Positions 28,770 through 38,083 of a DNA stretch of 64,000 nucleotides are shown here, in pieces (position 1 is the first letter of the stretch; the number at the start of each line of letters is the position of its first letter). Origin of the DNA: Pseudomonas sp. GM50 (GTDB taxonomy: Bacteria; Pseudomonadota; Gammaproteobacteria; Pseudomonadales; Pseudomonadaceae). A model generated the notes under the pieces. That model had not been told where the DNA came from. It made no database searches and saw only the letters and a program-made list of their open reading frames with translations. Location: the NCBI RefSeq assembly GCF_000282375.1, contig NZ_AKJK01000042.1, positions 1 to 64,000 on the forward strand. Direction: 5' to 3'. A program made the position numbers and the translations under genes.

Positions 28770-30692
28770 TTACTGCGCGGTGGCTTTGAGGCCGGTCAGC
28801 AGTAACCGCTGAAACAAATCCTCTTTCAAACCCTCCGGTTTCGTCAGCTGCATCCGCTCCAGGTGCAGCGGGAATTCCGACGGCTGCGGCGCATCCAGCG
28901 CAGCTTTACCCAACTCCAGAATCTCCGTCAGTTTGAACTTGCTCTTCAACCAGTTCAGCGCCCGCAATAAATCCCGTTCCTCAGCAGTGAAATCGCAGCC
29001 CAACGGATACTCCGGAAACAGATTCGAATGCCGAGCCTGAATGGCCTGCAAACGCTGTGGGCTGTTGTCGGCGAAACGCGGATCGAGGCGAAAATGCTTC
29101 GGCAGTTTGCCAACGCTCTGCGCCTGCTCGATCAGCCCTGGCTGAAAGCGTGAGTCGCTGATATTCAGCAACGCCTCGATCACCGCCGCATCGGTCTTGC
29201 CGCGCAAATCGGCGATGCCGTATTCGGTGACGACGATGTCCCGCAGATGCCGTGGGATCGTGCAGTGACCGTATTGCCAGACGATATTCGAACTGACTTC
29301 ACCGCCCGACTCGCGCCAACTGCGTAGCAGCAGAATCGAACGCGCGCCTTCCAGCGCATGGCCCTGGACAACAAAGTTGTATTGCCCGCCGACACCGCTC
29401 AGCACCCGCCCGTCTTCGAGTTGATCGGCCACGCCGGCGCCGAGCAGGGTCATGGTGAAGACCGTGTTGATGAAGCGCGCATCGAGGCGCTGCAAGCGTT
29501 TGAGCTCTTCCTGACCGTAGAGCTCGTTGATGTAGCTGATGCGGGTCATGTTGAATTCGAGCCGCTTACTCTGCGGCAACTCGCGCAAGCGCTCGTAGAA
29601 ACTGCGCGGCCCGAGGAAAAACCCGCCATGCACCGAGATGCCGTCAGTCTGCGTAGCTTCGTCCAGGGTGCCGGCATTCGCCTGCTGCTGGGTTGATACA
29701 TCGGGGTAGACCTTACGCCGCACGATCCCGGCGTCGGCCAACACCAGCAAGCCGTTGACGAACATTTCGCTGCAACCGTAAAGGCCCTTGGCGAACGGTT
29801 CGGTGCCTCCTTCACGCTCAATCAATTGCGCCCACTGGCTGAGATTCAGCTCCGCCAGCAACGCCTTGTAACCGTCACTGTCAGCCTGCCGCGCCAGCAA
29901 CGCTGCCGTCAGGGCATCGCCCATGGCGCCGATGCCAATCTGCAAGGTGCCGCCGTCGCGCACCAGCGTGCTGGCGTGCAGCCCGATGAAATGATCCTGG
30001 AAACCCACTGGCATATTCGGTGTGGAAAACAGCGTGGTGCTGTCCTTCGCGTCGATCAGCAGGTCGAAGGTGTCGATGCCGATTTCCGCATCGCCGGGCA
30101 TGTACGGCAAATCGTTGTGCACCTGGCCCACCATCAGGATCGTTTCCCCCGCCGCCCGGCGTTTGGTGATCATCGGAAGCAGGTCGAGGGTGATGTCCGG
30201 GTTGCAGCTCAGGCTCAGGCGATCGGGATGTTCGCTGTGGCTGGCGACCAGTTGTGCGACCAGGTTCAAGCCGGCGGCATTGATGTCCCGGGCGGCGTGG
30301 CTGTAATTGCTACTGACGTAATCCTGCTGGGCCGGTGCGCAATCAAGCAGGCTGCCCGGCTGCATGAAAAACTGATTGATGTGAATGTTGGCCGGCAGGC
30401 TGTCGCGACGCAGATCGGCGAGGAAATCCAGCTCCGGGTAGTCGCCGAACACCCGCTCGATGAAGGGTTCGAGGAAGCGCTTTTGCAAGCCATCGCCCAA
30501 TGGCGGGCGTCCGAGGCACAGGGCGGTGTAAATCGTCAGCTGCCGCTCGGGCAGTTGCGCGATCCGTTGATACAGCGCATTGACGAAGTGATTGGGCTTG
30601 CCCAGCCCAAGCGGCAATCCCATGTGGATATGCGCCGGCAACCGCGCGAGAACGTCATCGACCGCCTGCTCGATAGAACACAACTGCACCAT
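28770..30692 (-). CDS. Acetyl-CoA hydrolase/transferase family protein
   Basis: This 640-residue enzyme belongs to the family I CoA-transferase/acetyl-CoA hydrolase group. Recognisable segments are the N-terminal glycine region (HIHMGLPLGLGKPNHFVNAL), IGIGAMGDAL in the middle, and the C-terminal AcetylCoA_hyd_C region with GGQYNFVVQGHALEGARSI and VTEYGIADLRGKTDAAVIEALL. It is longer than the usual 500-residue members, with a linker near 290-400. The substrate cannot be told from sequence. It stands alone between REP and terminator. Confidence 0.85.
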   Translation of the reverse strand: MVQLCSIEQAVDDVLARLPAHIHMGLPLGLGKPNHFVNALYQRIAQLPERQLTIYTALCLGRPPLGDGLQKRFLEPFIERVFGDYPELDFLADLRRDSLPANIHINQFFMQPGSLLDCAPAQQDYVSSNYSHAARDINAAGLNLVAQLVASHSEHPDRLSLSCNPDITLDLLPMITKRRAAGETILMVGQVHNDLPYMPGDAEIGIDTFDLLIDAKDSTTLFSTPNMPVGFQDHFIGLHASTLVRDGGTLQIGIGAMGDALTAALLARQADSDGYKALLAELNLSQWAQLIEREGGTEPFAKGLYGCSEMFVNGLLVLADAGIVRRKVYPDVSTQQQANAGTLDEATQTDGISVHGGFFLGPRSFYERLRELPQSKRLEFNMTRISYINELYGQEELKRLQRLDARFINTVFTMTLLGAGVADQLEDGRVLSGVGGQYNFVVQGHALEGARSILLLRSWRESGGEVSSNIVWQYGHCTIPRHLRDIVVTEYGIADLRGKTDAAVIEALLNISDSRFQPGLIEQAQSVGKLPKHFRLDPRFADNSPQRLQAIQARHSNLFPEYPLGCDFTAEERDLLRALNWLKSKFKLTEILELGKAALDAPQPSEFPLHLERMQLTKPEGLKEDLFQRLLLTGLKATAQ

Positions 30693-30782
30693 CTGATCCT
30701 CCCGCCCGCTCCATGAATTGGGGTTGGACCGAGCTTGCCGGGTCTTTGCTGCAAAGCATAGCCTCAGGGGTAAATCGCAGGC

Positions 30783-30810
30783 ACAAAAAAGCCGCTCGCA
30801 AGCGGCTTTT
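30783..30810 (-). terminator. Intrinsic terminator of cycB
   Basis: The stem AAAAGCCGCT (30787-30796) with AGCGGCTTTT (30801-30810) has loop CGCA. On the minus strand it is followed by TTTTTT, shortly after the cytochrome gene. Confidence 0.85.
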
Positions 30811-30826
30811 CGCTGAAAATGAAGGC

Positions 30827-31255
30827 TTATTTCAGGCCAGACATCTTCTGGATGGCGCCCTTGAGCTCAGCATCGGCGCAATCGGCGCAGGTGCCTTTTG
30901 GCGGCATCGCATTGATGCCGGAGATTGCTTTGGCGAGCAGGCCGTCAACACCACCTTCTTTCTTGGCGCGTTCGCCCCAGGCTGCAGCATCACCGATTTT
31001 CGGCGCGCCCAACAGGCCGGTACCGTGGCAAGCGTTGCAATGTTTCGCAATCACTTCGTCAGGGGTCTTGGCACCACCACCGCCACCAGCAGATGCTGCG
31101 ACTTCCATCCCCTTGCACTCTTTGCCCTGCACACAAACCTGGCCAACTGGCTCAAGACGTTTAGCAATATCGTCGTTGGTCGCTGCTTGTGCGCTGACTG
31201 CCCAAAGGGCCAATACGGTTGCTGGTACGGCCAGCATTTTCATAATTAGATTCAC
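30827..31255 (-). CDS. cycB: Cytochrome c5
   Basis: This is a periplasmic mono-heme electron carrier of about 142 residues with a signal peptide (MKMLAVPATVLALWAVSAQA). The heme attachment motif is CNACHG and the axial Met is in NAMPPKG. Two further cysteines (CADCA) match cytochrome c5. The start is taken as GTG at 31255, seven bases after GAGGG; the internal ATG at 31243 is too far from that site. It may serve oxidases of amine or D-amino-acid catabolism encoded nearby, which is inference. Confidence 0.9.
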   Translation of the reverse strand: MNLIMKMLAVPATVLALWAVSAQAATNDDIAKRLEPVGQVCVQGKECKGMEVAASAGGGGGAKTPDEVIAKHCNACHGTGLLGAPKIGDAAAWGERAKKEGGVDGLLAKAISGINAMPPKGTCADCADAELKGAIQKMSGLK

Positions 31256-31425
31256 GCGTTCACCCTCAATGGTGGCTAGTCACGCCCACGGCCACGGTTC
31301 GCAGGCGGGCGCAAGTATAGCGGTAAGCCCGCCACACTGAAACAACCCCAAAGTCGAAGGGGTCTTGTCGTGGGATGGGAATACAGCATGGGCGTCTCCA
31401 CAATCCGGGCAGGACGCCTCTTCTC

Positions 31426-31974
31426 TTAGAAATTCGCCGGGGTAGCTGCGCTGATTAGTCGCGCCGGAGCATCGAACGGATTACGGAAACGGTGCGGCTT
31501 GGTACTTTCAAAGTAGTAGCTGTCGCCGGCTTCGAGCACAAATGTTTCGAGCCCGACCACCAGTTCCAGCCGCCCTTCCACCAGAATCCCGGTTTCCTCG
31601 CCCTCATGGGTGAGCATCTCGTCACCGGTATCGGCGCCTGGCGGGTAGATTTCGTTGAGAAACGCGATAGCCCGGCTCGGGTGAGCCCGACCGACCAGTT
31701 TCATGGTCACTGCCCCATCGGAAATATCGATCAGTTCGTGGGCTTTGTAGACGATCTGAGTCGGTTTTTCCTGCAGGATTTCTTCGGAAAAGAACTCGAC
31801 CATGGACATGGGAATCCCGCCCAACACCTTCCTCAGCGAACTGATCGAGGGGCTGACGCTGTTTTTCTCGATCATCGAAATGGTGCTGTTGGTTACACCC
31901 GCGCGTTTGGCGAGCTCACGCTGGGAAAGACCTTTGAGCTTACGGATCGATTGCAGTCGTTCACCGACGTCCAA
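31426..31974 (-). CDS. pauR: XRE-cupin regulator of polyamine catabolism (PauR-like)
   Basis: This 182-residue regulator has an N-terminal helix-turn-helix (LSQRELAKRAGVTNSTISMIE, about residues 17-37) and a C-terminal cupin (about 105-180, HEGEETGILVEGRLELVVG). It is homologous to E. coli PuuR. Its place between cycB and dadX matches P. aeruginosa PA5301, PauR, which represses putrescine and cadaverine catabolic genes. The start is TTG at 31974, eight bases after GGAGG. A likely target is the palindrome upstream of kauB at 44223-44242. Confidence 0.83.
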   Translation of the reverse strand: MDVGERLQSIRKLKGLSQRELAKRAGVTNSTISMIEKNSVSPSISSLRKVLGGIPMSMVEFFSEEILQEKPTQIVYKAHELIDISDGAVTMKLVGRAHPSRAIAFLNEIYPPGADTGDEMLTHEGEETGILVEGRLELVVGLETFVLEAGDSYYFESTKPHRFRNPFDAPARLISAATPANF

Positions 31975-32102
31975 TGCTGGAGCCTCCAGGGATTCAGGTT
32001 GCAGGAATATTGAGCGTTATCATGGCGACAGCGTTCAGTATTTACAACACTTGGGCCTGAATCCTGTTTGGCGAAGCGACTTTCGGTCGGGAACGTTTTT
32101 CG

Positions 32103-33176
32103 TCAGGCCCCGGAATAGAGCAGCGGCACCCGACGCAGGTTGCAGAAGATCTGGTAAGGAATCGTGCCCGCGGCCATCGCGACGTCACTGGCGAGGATAT
32201 TTTTGCCCCACAACTCGACGGGCGAACCAAGGCCGGCTTGCGGCACGTCGGTCAGGTCGACACAGAGCATGTCCATCGACACCCGCCCCAGTAACTGACT
32301 GCGCTGCCCGGCCACCAGCACCGGCGTGCCGCTCGGCGCCTGGCGCGGATAACCGTCGGCATACCCCATCGCCACCACGCCCACGCGCATCGGCTTGGAG
32401 GTAACAAATTTCGCGCCGTAACCAATCGGCTCGCCGGCCGGCAGTTCGCGCACGCAAATCACTTTCGATTCCAGAGTCATCACCGGCTGCAGGCGGGACG
32501 CCACGGCATTGGCCTCTTCGAACGGCGTCGCGCCGTAAAGCATGATGCCCGGGCGCACCCAATCGCTGGGAATCTGCGGCCAACCGAGCACCGCCGGCGA
32601 ATTACGCAGACTGATTTCAGCCGACAATCCCTGACGCGCCGCCTCGAACACCGCAACCTGCTCGGCGCTGGCCTGGCAGTGCAGCTCATCGGCACGAGCG
32701 AAGTGACTCATCAGCACGATCTTCGCCACTTTGCCGCTGGCCAGCAGCCGTTGATAGGCCGCCTGGTAATCCGCCGGATGCAGGCCAACCCGATGCATGC
32801 CCGAGTCAAGCTTGAGCCAGACGGTGATCGGTTTGCTCAGCGCGGCTTTTTCGATGGCTTCGAGCTGCCACAACGAATGCACCACGCACCAGAAGTCATG
32901 CTCGACGATCAGCGACAGCTCATCGGCTTCGAAAAAACCTTCCAGCAGCAAAACTGGCGCACGAATGCCGGCGGCACGCAGCTCCAACGCTTCTTCGATG
33001 CAGGCCACGGCAAACCCGTCCGCCTCGGCTTCCAGCGCTTGGGCGCAGCGTACCGCGCCATGACCATAGGCATCGGCCTTGATCACCGCGAGGGCCTTGG
33101 CCCCCGTGACTTCACGGGCGATCCGGTAGTTGTGGCGCAGGGCTTGAAGGTCGATCAGGGCACGGGCTGGACGCAT
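32103..33176 (-). CDS. dadX: Catabolic alanine racemase
   Basis: DadX converts L-alanine to D-alanine for oxidation by DadA. It is a PLP enzyme of 357 residues. The PLP lysine is in [11 protein letters not shown] near the N-terminus; the catalytic tyrosine region [11 protein letters not shown] and the C-terminal beta-domain motif [14 protein letters not shown] are present. It is the last gene of dadA-ridA-dadX, 109 bases after ridA. Assignment as the catabolic enzyme rests on this operon. Confidence 0.94.
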   Translation of the reverse strand: MRPARALIDLQALRHNYRIAREVTGAKALAVIKADAYGHGAVRCAQALEAEADGFAVACIEEALELRAAGIRAPVLLLEGFFEADELSLIVEHDFWCVVHSLWQLEAIEKAALSKPITVWLKLDSGMHRVGLHPADYQAAYQRLLASGKVAKIVLMSHFARADELHCQASAEQVAVFEAARQGLSAEISLRNSPAVLGWPQIPSDWVRPGIMLYGATPFEEANAVASRLQPVMTLESKVICVRELPAGEPIGYGAKFVTSKPMRVGVVAMGYADGYPRQAPSGTPVLVAGQRSQLLGRVSMDMLCVDLTDVPQAGLGSPVELWGKNILASDVAMAAGTIPYQIFCNLRRVPLLYSGA

Positions 33177-33285
33177 GGCGGCAGACTTCTAGTCGGTCAT
33201 TGAAAAAAACCGGCGCTGGCTGACAGCGTGAACCGCCAACAGCACCGGGAGAGGGATCTTTCTGGCTTGGCTTTACGGTACAGCG

Positions 33286-33639
33286 TTATGGCAGCGCGGC
33301 AACAACCGACAGCTCGACCAGGATTTGCGGTTCACACAGCTTCGATTCAACGGTAGCTCGGGCCGGTGCAACGCCTTTTGGCAGCCACTGGTCCCACACC
33401 GAATTCATGCCTTTGAAGTGCGCGTCGATGTCTTTCAGGTAAATCGTCACCGACAGCAGGCGGTTCTTGTCGGTGCCGGCCAGATCCAGCAAACGCTCGA
33501 TGTTGGCGAGGGTTTCACGGGTCTGCTGTTCAATCCCGGCGCTCATGTCATCGCCGACCTGCCCTGCCAGATAAACAGTGCTGTTGTGGACGACGATCTG
33601 GCTCATGCGTTCATTGGTGAGCTGGCGCTGGATTGACAT
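33286..33639 (-). CDS. RidA-family deaminase (dad operon)
   Basis: This 117-residue RidA/YjgF protein probably hydrolyses the imine released by DadA or relieves 2-aminoacrylate-type stress. Family features are [48 protein letters not shown] and the C-terminal [15 protein letters not shown]. It lacks the exact RVEIEAIA-type ending of true RidA, so it belongs to another Rid subgroup. The start at 33639 (MSIQRQL) overlaps the end of dadA by 29 bases. A second, canonical RidA gene lies at 62823. Confidence 0.88.
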   Translation of the reverse strand: MSIQRQLTNERMSQIVVHNSTVYLAGQVGDDMSAGIEQQTRETLANIERLLDLAGTDKNRLLSVTIYLKDIDAHFKGMNSVWDQWLPKGVAPARATVESKLCEPQILVELSVVAALP

Positions 33640-34915
33640 GTTTTGCGGACTCCTTGAGTTTGTTGCCATAACGGGAAATATCGAGGCCTTCGGCGCTGAT
33701 CTGCGGCGTTCTCTTCGCCATCAGGTCAGCCAGCAAACGACCGGAACCACAAGCCATGGTCCAGCCGAGCGTGCCGTGGCCGGTATTCAGAAACAGGTTT
33801 TTGAACGGTGTGGCACCGACAATCGGCGTGCCATCCGGAGTGGTCGGACGCAGGCCGGTCCAGAAACTCGCCTGCGCCAGATCGCCGCCCTGAGGATAAA
33901 GGTCGTTGACGATCATCTCCAGGGTTTCGCGCCGACGCGGGTTCAACGACAGGTCAAAACCGGCGATTTCCGCCATGCCGCCGACGCGGATGCGGTTGTC
34001 GAAACGGGTGATCGCGACCTTATAGGTCTCGTCGAGAATGGTCGACGTCGGGGCCATCGCCGGGTTGATGATCGGCACGGTCAGCGAGTAACCCTTGAGT
34101 GGATACACTGGCGCCCGGATGCCCAGCGGCTTGAGCAATTGCGGCGAATAGCTGCCGAGCGCCAGCACGTAGCGATCGGCAGTTTCCAGCTTGCCGTCGA
34201 TCCACACGCCGTTGATGCGATCACCGGCGAAGTCGAGGCGCTGAATGTCCTGGCCAAAACGGAATTCCACACCCAGCTTCGTGGCCATTTCGGCCAGGCG
34301 GGTGGTGAAGATCTGGCAGTCGCCGGTCTGGTCGTTCGGCAGGCGCAAGGCACCGGCGAGAATGTCGGTGACACTGGCCAGGGCCGGTTCGACCCGGGCA
34401 ATGCCGGCACGGTCGAGCAGTTCGAACGGCACGCCGGACTCTTTCAGCACGGCGATGTCTTTGGCGGCGCCATCAAGCTGCGCCTGGGTGCGGAACAGCT
34501 GGGTAGTGCCGAGGCTGCGGCCTTCGTAGGCAATGCCGGTTTCGGCGCGCAATTCGTCGAGGCAGTCGCGGCTGTACTCGGACAGACGCACCATGCGCTC
34601 CTTGTTCACCGCGTAACGGCTGGCGGTGCAGTTGCGCAGCATCTGCGCCATCCACAGGTACTGGTCGATGTCGGCGGTGGCCTTGATCGCCAATGGCGCG
34701 TGACGCTGCAACAGCCACTTGATGGCTTTGAGCGGTACGCCCGGCGCGGCCCACGGCGAGGCATAACCCGGCGAAACCTGCCCGGCGTTGGCGAAACTGG
34801 TTTCCATGGCCGCCGCTGGCTGACGGTCAACCACCGTCACCTCAAAGCCGGCCCGTGCCAGATAATAGGCACTGGCGGTACCGATGACGCCGCTACCCAA
34901 GACCAGAACGCGCAT
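33611..34915 (-). CDS. dadA: D-amino acid dehydrogenase small subunit
   Basis: DadA is an FAD enzyme at the inner membrane that deaminates D-alanine and other D-amino acids, passing electrons to the respiratory chain. The 434-residue protein begins with the Rossmann motif [20 protein letters not shown]. The C-terminal FAD contacts [39 protein letters not shown] are complete. The start at 34915 has GAGG nine bases upstream. It heads the dadA-ridA-dadX operon and is divergent from dadR. Confidence 0.96.
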   Translation of the reverse strand: MRVLVLGSGVIGTASAYYLARAGFEVTVVDRQPAAAMETSFANAGQVSPGYASPWAAPGVPLKAIKWLLQRHAPLAIKATADIDQYLWMAQMLRNCTASRYAVNKERMVRLSEYSRDCLDELRAETGIAYEGRSLGTTQLFRTQAQLDGAAKDIAVLKESGVPFELLDRAGIARVEPALASVTDILAGALRLPNDQTGDCQIFTTRLAEMATKLGVEFRFGQDIQRLDFAGDRINGVWIDGKLETADRYVLALGSYSPQLLKPLGIRAPVYPLKGYSLTVPIINPAMAPTSTILDETYKVAITRFDNRIRVGGMAEIAGFDLSLNPRRRETLEMIVNDLYPQGGDLAQASFWTGLRPTTPDGTPIVGATPFKNLFLNTGHGTLGWTMACGSGRLLADLMAKRTPQISAEGLDISRYGNKLKESAKHVNPAPAHQ

Positions 34916-35004
34916 TTTCATATCCCTCATCGCGGCTTACCGCTGACGTTTATTGTGCAGACCGAAGATGTGGGCAGTTTAAAAAAGATTAGCCAGTGCT
35001 TTTC

Positions 35005-35033
35005 ACTATATAAGTGCCTATATTTGGCGACAA
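35005..35033 (-). promoter_or_regulatory. Putative dadA promoter
   Basis: On the minus strand TTGTCG (35033-35028) and TATAGT (35010-35005) are separated by 17 bases. The start point would fall about 80 bases before dadA, inside the dadA-dadR gap. Nearby GGCACTTAT, AGTGAAAAGCACT repeats could be Lrp-type (DadR) contact sites. Inferred from consensus only. Confidence 0.45.
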
Positions 35034-35071
35034 TTCTCGGCAAAAACCCTTTTCACGGAGGCGCATCCCCT

Positions 35072-35560
35072 ATGCGGACCAACACTCAGACCAAACGTGA
35101 GCTGGACAAGATCGACCGCAACATCCTGCGGATCCTGCAAGCGGACGGGCGCATTTCCTTCACCGAACTGGGGGAAAAGGTCGGTCTCTCCACCACGCCC
35201 TGCACCGAACGGGTGCGAAGACTGGAGCGCGAAGGGATCATCATGGGCTACAACGCCCGCCTGAATCCGCAGCACCTCAAGGGTAGCCTGCTGGTGTTCG
35301 TCGAGATCAGCCTCGACTACAAATCCGGCGATACTTTCGAAGAGTTCCGACGCGCGGTGCTGAAACTGCCCCACGTACTGGAATGCCATTTGGTGTCAGG
35401 GGACTTCGATTATCTGGTGAAAGCACGGATTTCCGAGATGGCCTCGTACCGCAAACTGCTGGGCGACATCCTGCTCAAGTTGCCGCATGTGCGCGAATCC
35501 AAAAGCTATATCGTGATGGAAGAAGTGAAAGAGAGCTTGAACCTGCCGATTCCGGATTGA
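35072..35560 (+). CDS. dadR: Lrp/AsnC regulator of the dad operon
   Basis: This 162-residue Lrp-family regulator has an N-terminal helix-turn-helix (DKIDRNILRILQADGRISFTELGEKVGLSTTPCTERVRRLE) and a C-terminal RAM ligand domain (LECHLVSGDFDYLVKARISEM). In P. aeruginosa the homolog next to dadA activates dadAX in response to alanine. The true start is the ATG at 35072 after CGGAGGCGCATCCCCT; the frame is open for 1.5 kb upstream only because it runs opposite dadA. Confidence 0.93.
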   Translation: MRTNTQTKRELDKIDRNILRILQADGRISFTELGEKVGLSTTPCTERVRRLEREGIIMGYNARLNPQHLKGSLLVFVEISLDYKSGDTFEEFRRAVLKLPHVLECHLVSGDFDYLVKARISEMASYRKLLGDILLKLPHVRESKSYIVMEEVKESLNLPIPD

Positions 35561-35599
35561 GGCTGCAGCCATAAGGGAAGGGTTGTCTGAGCGACCGCT

Positions 35600-35663
35600 A
35601 TCGCGAGCAGGCTCGCTCCCACAGGTACAGCGGTGTCCTTGTGGGAGCGAGCCTGCTCGCGAT
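35600..35663. repeat. REP doublet, tail-to-tail GTGGGAGCGAGC family
   Basis: ATCGCGAGCAGGCTCGCTCCCAC (35600-35622) and GTGGGAGCGAGCCTGCTCGCGAT (35641-35663) are exact inverse complements with a 17-base spacer. The orientation is opposite to most doublets here: the GTGGGAG ends face inwards. Confidence 0.9.
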
Positions 35664-35698
35664 TGAAGCGACTCGGTCCAACTGAAGTAACGCCATTT

Positions 35699-36052
35699 CT
35701 ACACCAACACCTGCCGGGTGCTGGCCATGTACTCATGAATCTGCTTCTCGACCCGCGGATGAATCAGCTCCACCGGTCGCCGCCCGTTGGGGCATGGCAA
35801 CGTCTTGGTGGTGCCGAACAGCCGACAGATCAGCGGTCGTTCGTCATACACCGTGCAGCCATTGGGGCCCAGATGGACGCAATTGAGTTCATCCATCGCC
35901 GCATCCTGCTCGGCCCGGGTCTTGCGCGGCAGGCGGGACATTTCTTCGGGCGAGGTGGTCACCGGCCCACAGCAGTCATGGCAGCCGGGCACGCACTCGA
36001 AAGAGGGTATCTGCTGGCGCAGCGTGCGAATCTTCTGACTGTTGCAACTCAT
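35699..36052 (-). CDS. YkgJ-family cysteine cluster protein
   Basis: This 117-residue protein has the YkgJ/CxxCxxCC zinc- or iron-chelating pattern: CVPGCHDCCG near residue 20, C in ELNCVHL, C in NGCTVYDERPLICRLFG, and a late CPNG. Such proteins probably bind Zn or an Fe-S cluster, and their roles are poorly known. It is divergent from the PauB-like oxidase gene. Confidence 0.85.
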   Translation of the reverse strand: MSCNSQKIRTLRQQIPSFECVPGCHDCCGPVTTSPEEMSRLPRKTRAEQDAAMDELNCVHLGPNGCTVYDERPLICRLFGTTKTLPCPNGRRPVELIHPRVEKQIHEYMASTRQVLV

Positions 36053-36199
36053 CGAAGCGGTGACCGAATGTGGAATAGACCGGGATTCTGACGCAAAAGC
36101 CCCGATCCAGACAGCGCCAACCGACCGGTGTTGCCCGCGTCCGAAGCGGCGGCTTATGCTCCGTCAACTTTTTCAAACACACGCATCAGGATGACGGAT

Positions 36200-37513
36200 A
36201 TGAACGCCCCCGTTCAGCAACCTGCCTCGAGCCATCAACACGCGGCCTCTTATTACGCCGCCAGCAGCCTGCCGCAGCCCGATTTGCCGGTGCTCACAGG
36301 TGAGCTGGTTGCGGACGTGTGCGTGGTGGGCGGCGGGTTCTCCGGGCTGAACACCGCGCTCGAGCTGGCCGAACGGGGTTTTAGCGTGGTGCTGCTGGAA
36401 GCGCACAAGATCGGTTGGGGCGCCAGTGGACGCAATGGTGGGCAATTGATTCGCGGCGTCGGCCATGGTCTCGATCAATTCGCCAACGTGATCGGTGCAG
36501 ACGGTGTGCGTCAGATGAAATTGATGGGCCTGGAAGCAGTGGAAATCGTCCGACAGCGGATCGAGCGTTTTCAGATCCCTTGCGACCTGACCTGGGGCTA
36601 CTGCGACCTCGCCAACAAGGCTCAAGACCTGGAAGGCTTCGCCGAAGACGCGATCGAGCTGCATAGCCTCGGTTACCGTTACGAAACCCGTCTGCTGCAA
36701 GCCAATGATATGCACAGCGTGGTGGGTTCCGACCGCTATGTCGGCGGTCTGATCGACATGGGCTCCGGGCATCTGCACCCCTTGAACCTGGCACTCGGTG
36801 AAGCGGCAGCCGCCCGACAATTGGGCGTGAAGCTGTTCGAACGATCGGCGGTGACCCGCATCGATTACGGCCCCGAGGTCAAGGTCCACACCGCCCAGGG
36901 CACGGTTCGCGCGAAGACGCTGGTGCTGGGTTGCAACGCCTACCTCAACGATCTCAACCCGCAACTCGGTGGCAAGGTGCTGCCCGCCGGCAGTTACATC
37001 ATCGCCACCGAACCCTTGAGTGAAGAACAGGCTCACGCTTTGTTACCGCAAAACATGGCGGTCTGCGATCAACGGGTGGCGCTGGATTACTACCGACTCT
37101 CGGCCGACCAACGTTTGCTGTTCGGCGGTGCCTGCCATTATTCAGGGCGCGACCCGAAAGACATCGCCGCGTACATGCGACCGAAGATGCTGGCGGTGTT
37201 CCCACAACTGGCCGGGGTGAAAATCGACTATCAATGGGGTGGGATGATTGGCATCGGCGCCAATCGCCTGCCGCAGATCGGTCGGCTCAAGGAGCAGCCG
37301 AATGTGTATTACGCCCAGGCTTATTCCGGCCATGGGGTGAACGCCACGCATCTGGCGGGCAAGTTGTTGGCTGAGGCCATCAGTGGTCAGCAGAGTGGAG
37401 GGTTCGATATGTTTGCCAAGGTGCCGCATATCACCTTCCCGGGTGGCAAGCATTTGCGTTCGCCGTTGTTGGCGTTGGGAATGTTGTGGCATCGTTTTAA
37501 AGAGTTGGTCTGA
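36200..37513 (+). CDS. pauB: FAD-dependent gamma-glutamylpolyamine oxidase (PuuB/PauB-like)
   Basis: This flavoprotein of 437 residues belongs to the DAO family. The Rossmann motif is DVCVVGGGFSGLNTALELAERGFSVVLLE; the flavin motif ASGRNGGQLIRGVG is typical of PuuB. The C-terminus has GVNATHLAGKLLAEAI. PuuB-type enzymes oxidise gamma-glutamylputrescine to the aldehyde, the substrate type of the KauB dehydrogenase encoded further on. The position matches P. aeruginosa PA5309 (PauB4). The start at 36200 is chosen for AGGA eight bases before; an ATG at 36191 is also possible. Confidence 0.85.
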   Translation: MNAPVQQPASSHQHAASYYAASSLPQPDLPVLTGELVADVCVVGGGFSGLNTALELAERGFSVVLLEAHKIGWGASGRNGGQLIRGVGHGLDQFANVIGADGVRQMKLMGLEAVEIVRQRIERFQIPCDLTWGYCDLANKAQDLEGFAEDAIELHSLGYRYETRLLQANDMHSVVGSDRYVGGLIDMGSGHLHPLNLALGEAAAARQLGVKLFERSAVTRIDYGPEVKVHTAQGTVRAKTLVLGCNAYLNDLNPQLGGKVLPAGSYIIATEPLSEEQAHALLPQNMAVCDQRVALDYYRLSADQRLLFGGACHYSGRDPKDIAAYMRPKMLAVFPQLAGVKIDYQWGGMIGIGANRLPQIGRLKEQPNVYYAQAYSGHGVNATHLAGKLLAEAISGQQSGGFDMFAKVPHITFPGGKHLRSPLLALGMLWHRFKELV

Positions 37514-37540
37514 AAGATTTTCGGCGTCTGTACCGAAGCC

Positions 37541-37634
37541 ATCGCGAGCAGGCTCGCTCCCACAAGGGATCATCTGTGAACACGCTTCTTGTGAACAACA
37601 GAGATCGAATTGTGGGAGCGAGCCTGCTCGCGAT
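37541..37634. repeat. REP doublet, tail-to-tail GTGGGAGCGAGC family
   Basis: ATCGCGAGCAGGCTCGCTCCCAC (37541-37563) is the exact inverse complement of GTGGGAGCGAGCCTGCTCGCGAT (37612-37634). It has the same inward-facing orientation as 35600-35663, with a longer spacer that includes the small repeat TTGTGAACA. Confidence 0.88.
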
Positions 37635-37658
37635 TGGGCCGAGAAGGCACCGCAGACC

Positions 37659-37904
37659 TCACAGATGCCAGAACGGTTTAAGCCCCTCCTCCTGCGCCTG
37701 CTCCTGACTCAATCCGACATCCCTGAGCTGTTCCGGCGTCAATTCCAGCAACACCTTGCGCGTGTGCAGACGATGCCAGAACAGGCCCCAGCGACCCAGG
37801 CAGGACGGTGCGTTGCGCATGACCGCCTCGCGTGCTCCGTTTTTTTGCCCTGCCGCCAGTTCCTGACTGCGTAACGTCAGCCGCACATCGCTCAAGCCGT
37901 TCAT
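37659..37904 (-). CDS. DUF1127 small protein
   Basis: This 81-residue protein has a C-terminal DUF1127 domain: RWGLFWHRLHTRKVLLELTPEQLRDVGLSQEQAQEEGLKPFW. DUF1127 proteins are small, basic, Arg-rich and often stress-induced; some bind RNA or affect phosphate and carbon metabolism. The specific role is unknown. Divergently placed to a MocR regulator whose putative binding sites lie in the shared gap. Confidence 0.85.
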   Translation of the reverse strand: MNGLSDVRLTLRSQELAAGQKNGAREAVMRNAPSCLGRWGLFWHRLHTRKVLLELTPEQLRDVGLSQEQAQEEGLKPFWHL

Positions 37905-37967
37905 TTTCGTCGCTCCTGTTTACTTGGGTAGCCAGAGCTTTCATGATGCGCGGACGGCGGAAAGCAT

Positions 37968-38048
37968 TACAGATTCAACAAGGATGTATTAATTCCATAC
38001 AGATTTTCCGTTTCAGCCTCTGAATCACATATTTTCGCCCGATCTGTA
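37968..38048. promoter_or_regulatory. Triple TACAGAT sites, putative MocR operator
   Basis: TACAGAT occurs at 37968-37974 and again at 37998-38004 (30-bp period), and its inverse ATCTGTA at 38042-38048, all within 120 bases upstream of the MocR gene. MocR proteins commonly bind repeated half-sites in front of their own and neighbouring genes. Binding is inferred. Confidence 0.5.
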
Positions 38049-38083
38049 CTGGTTAACCGAATCACTCTCACCGAGACTGCGCC

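Noticed and set aside
33578..35071. Long N-terminal extension of dadR
   Set aside because: The extension runs antisense to dadA; the conserved Lrp start and ribosome-binding site are at 35072.
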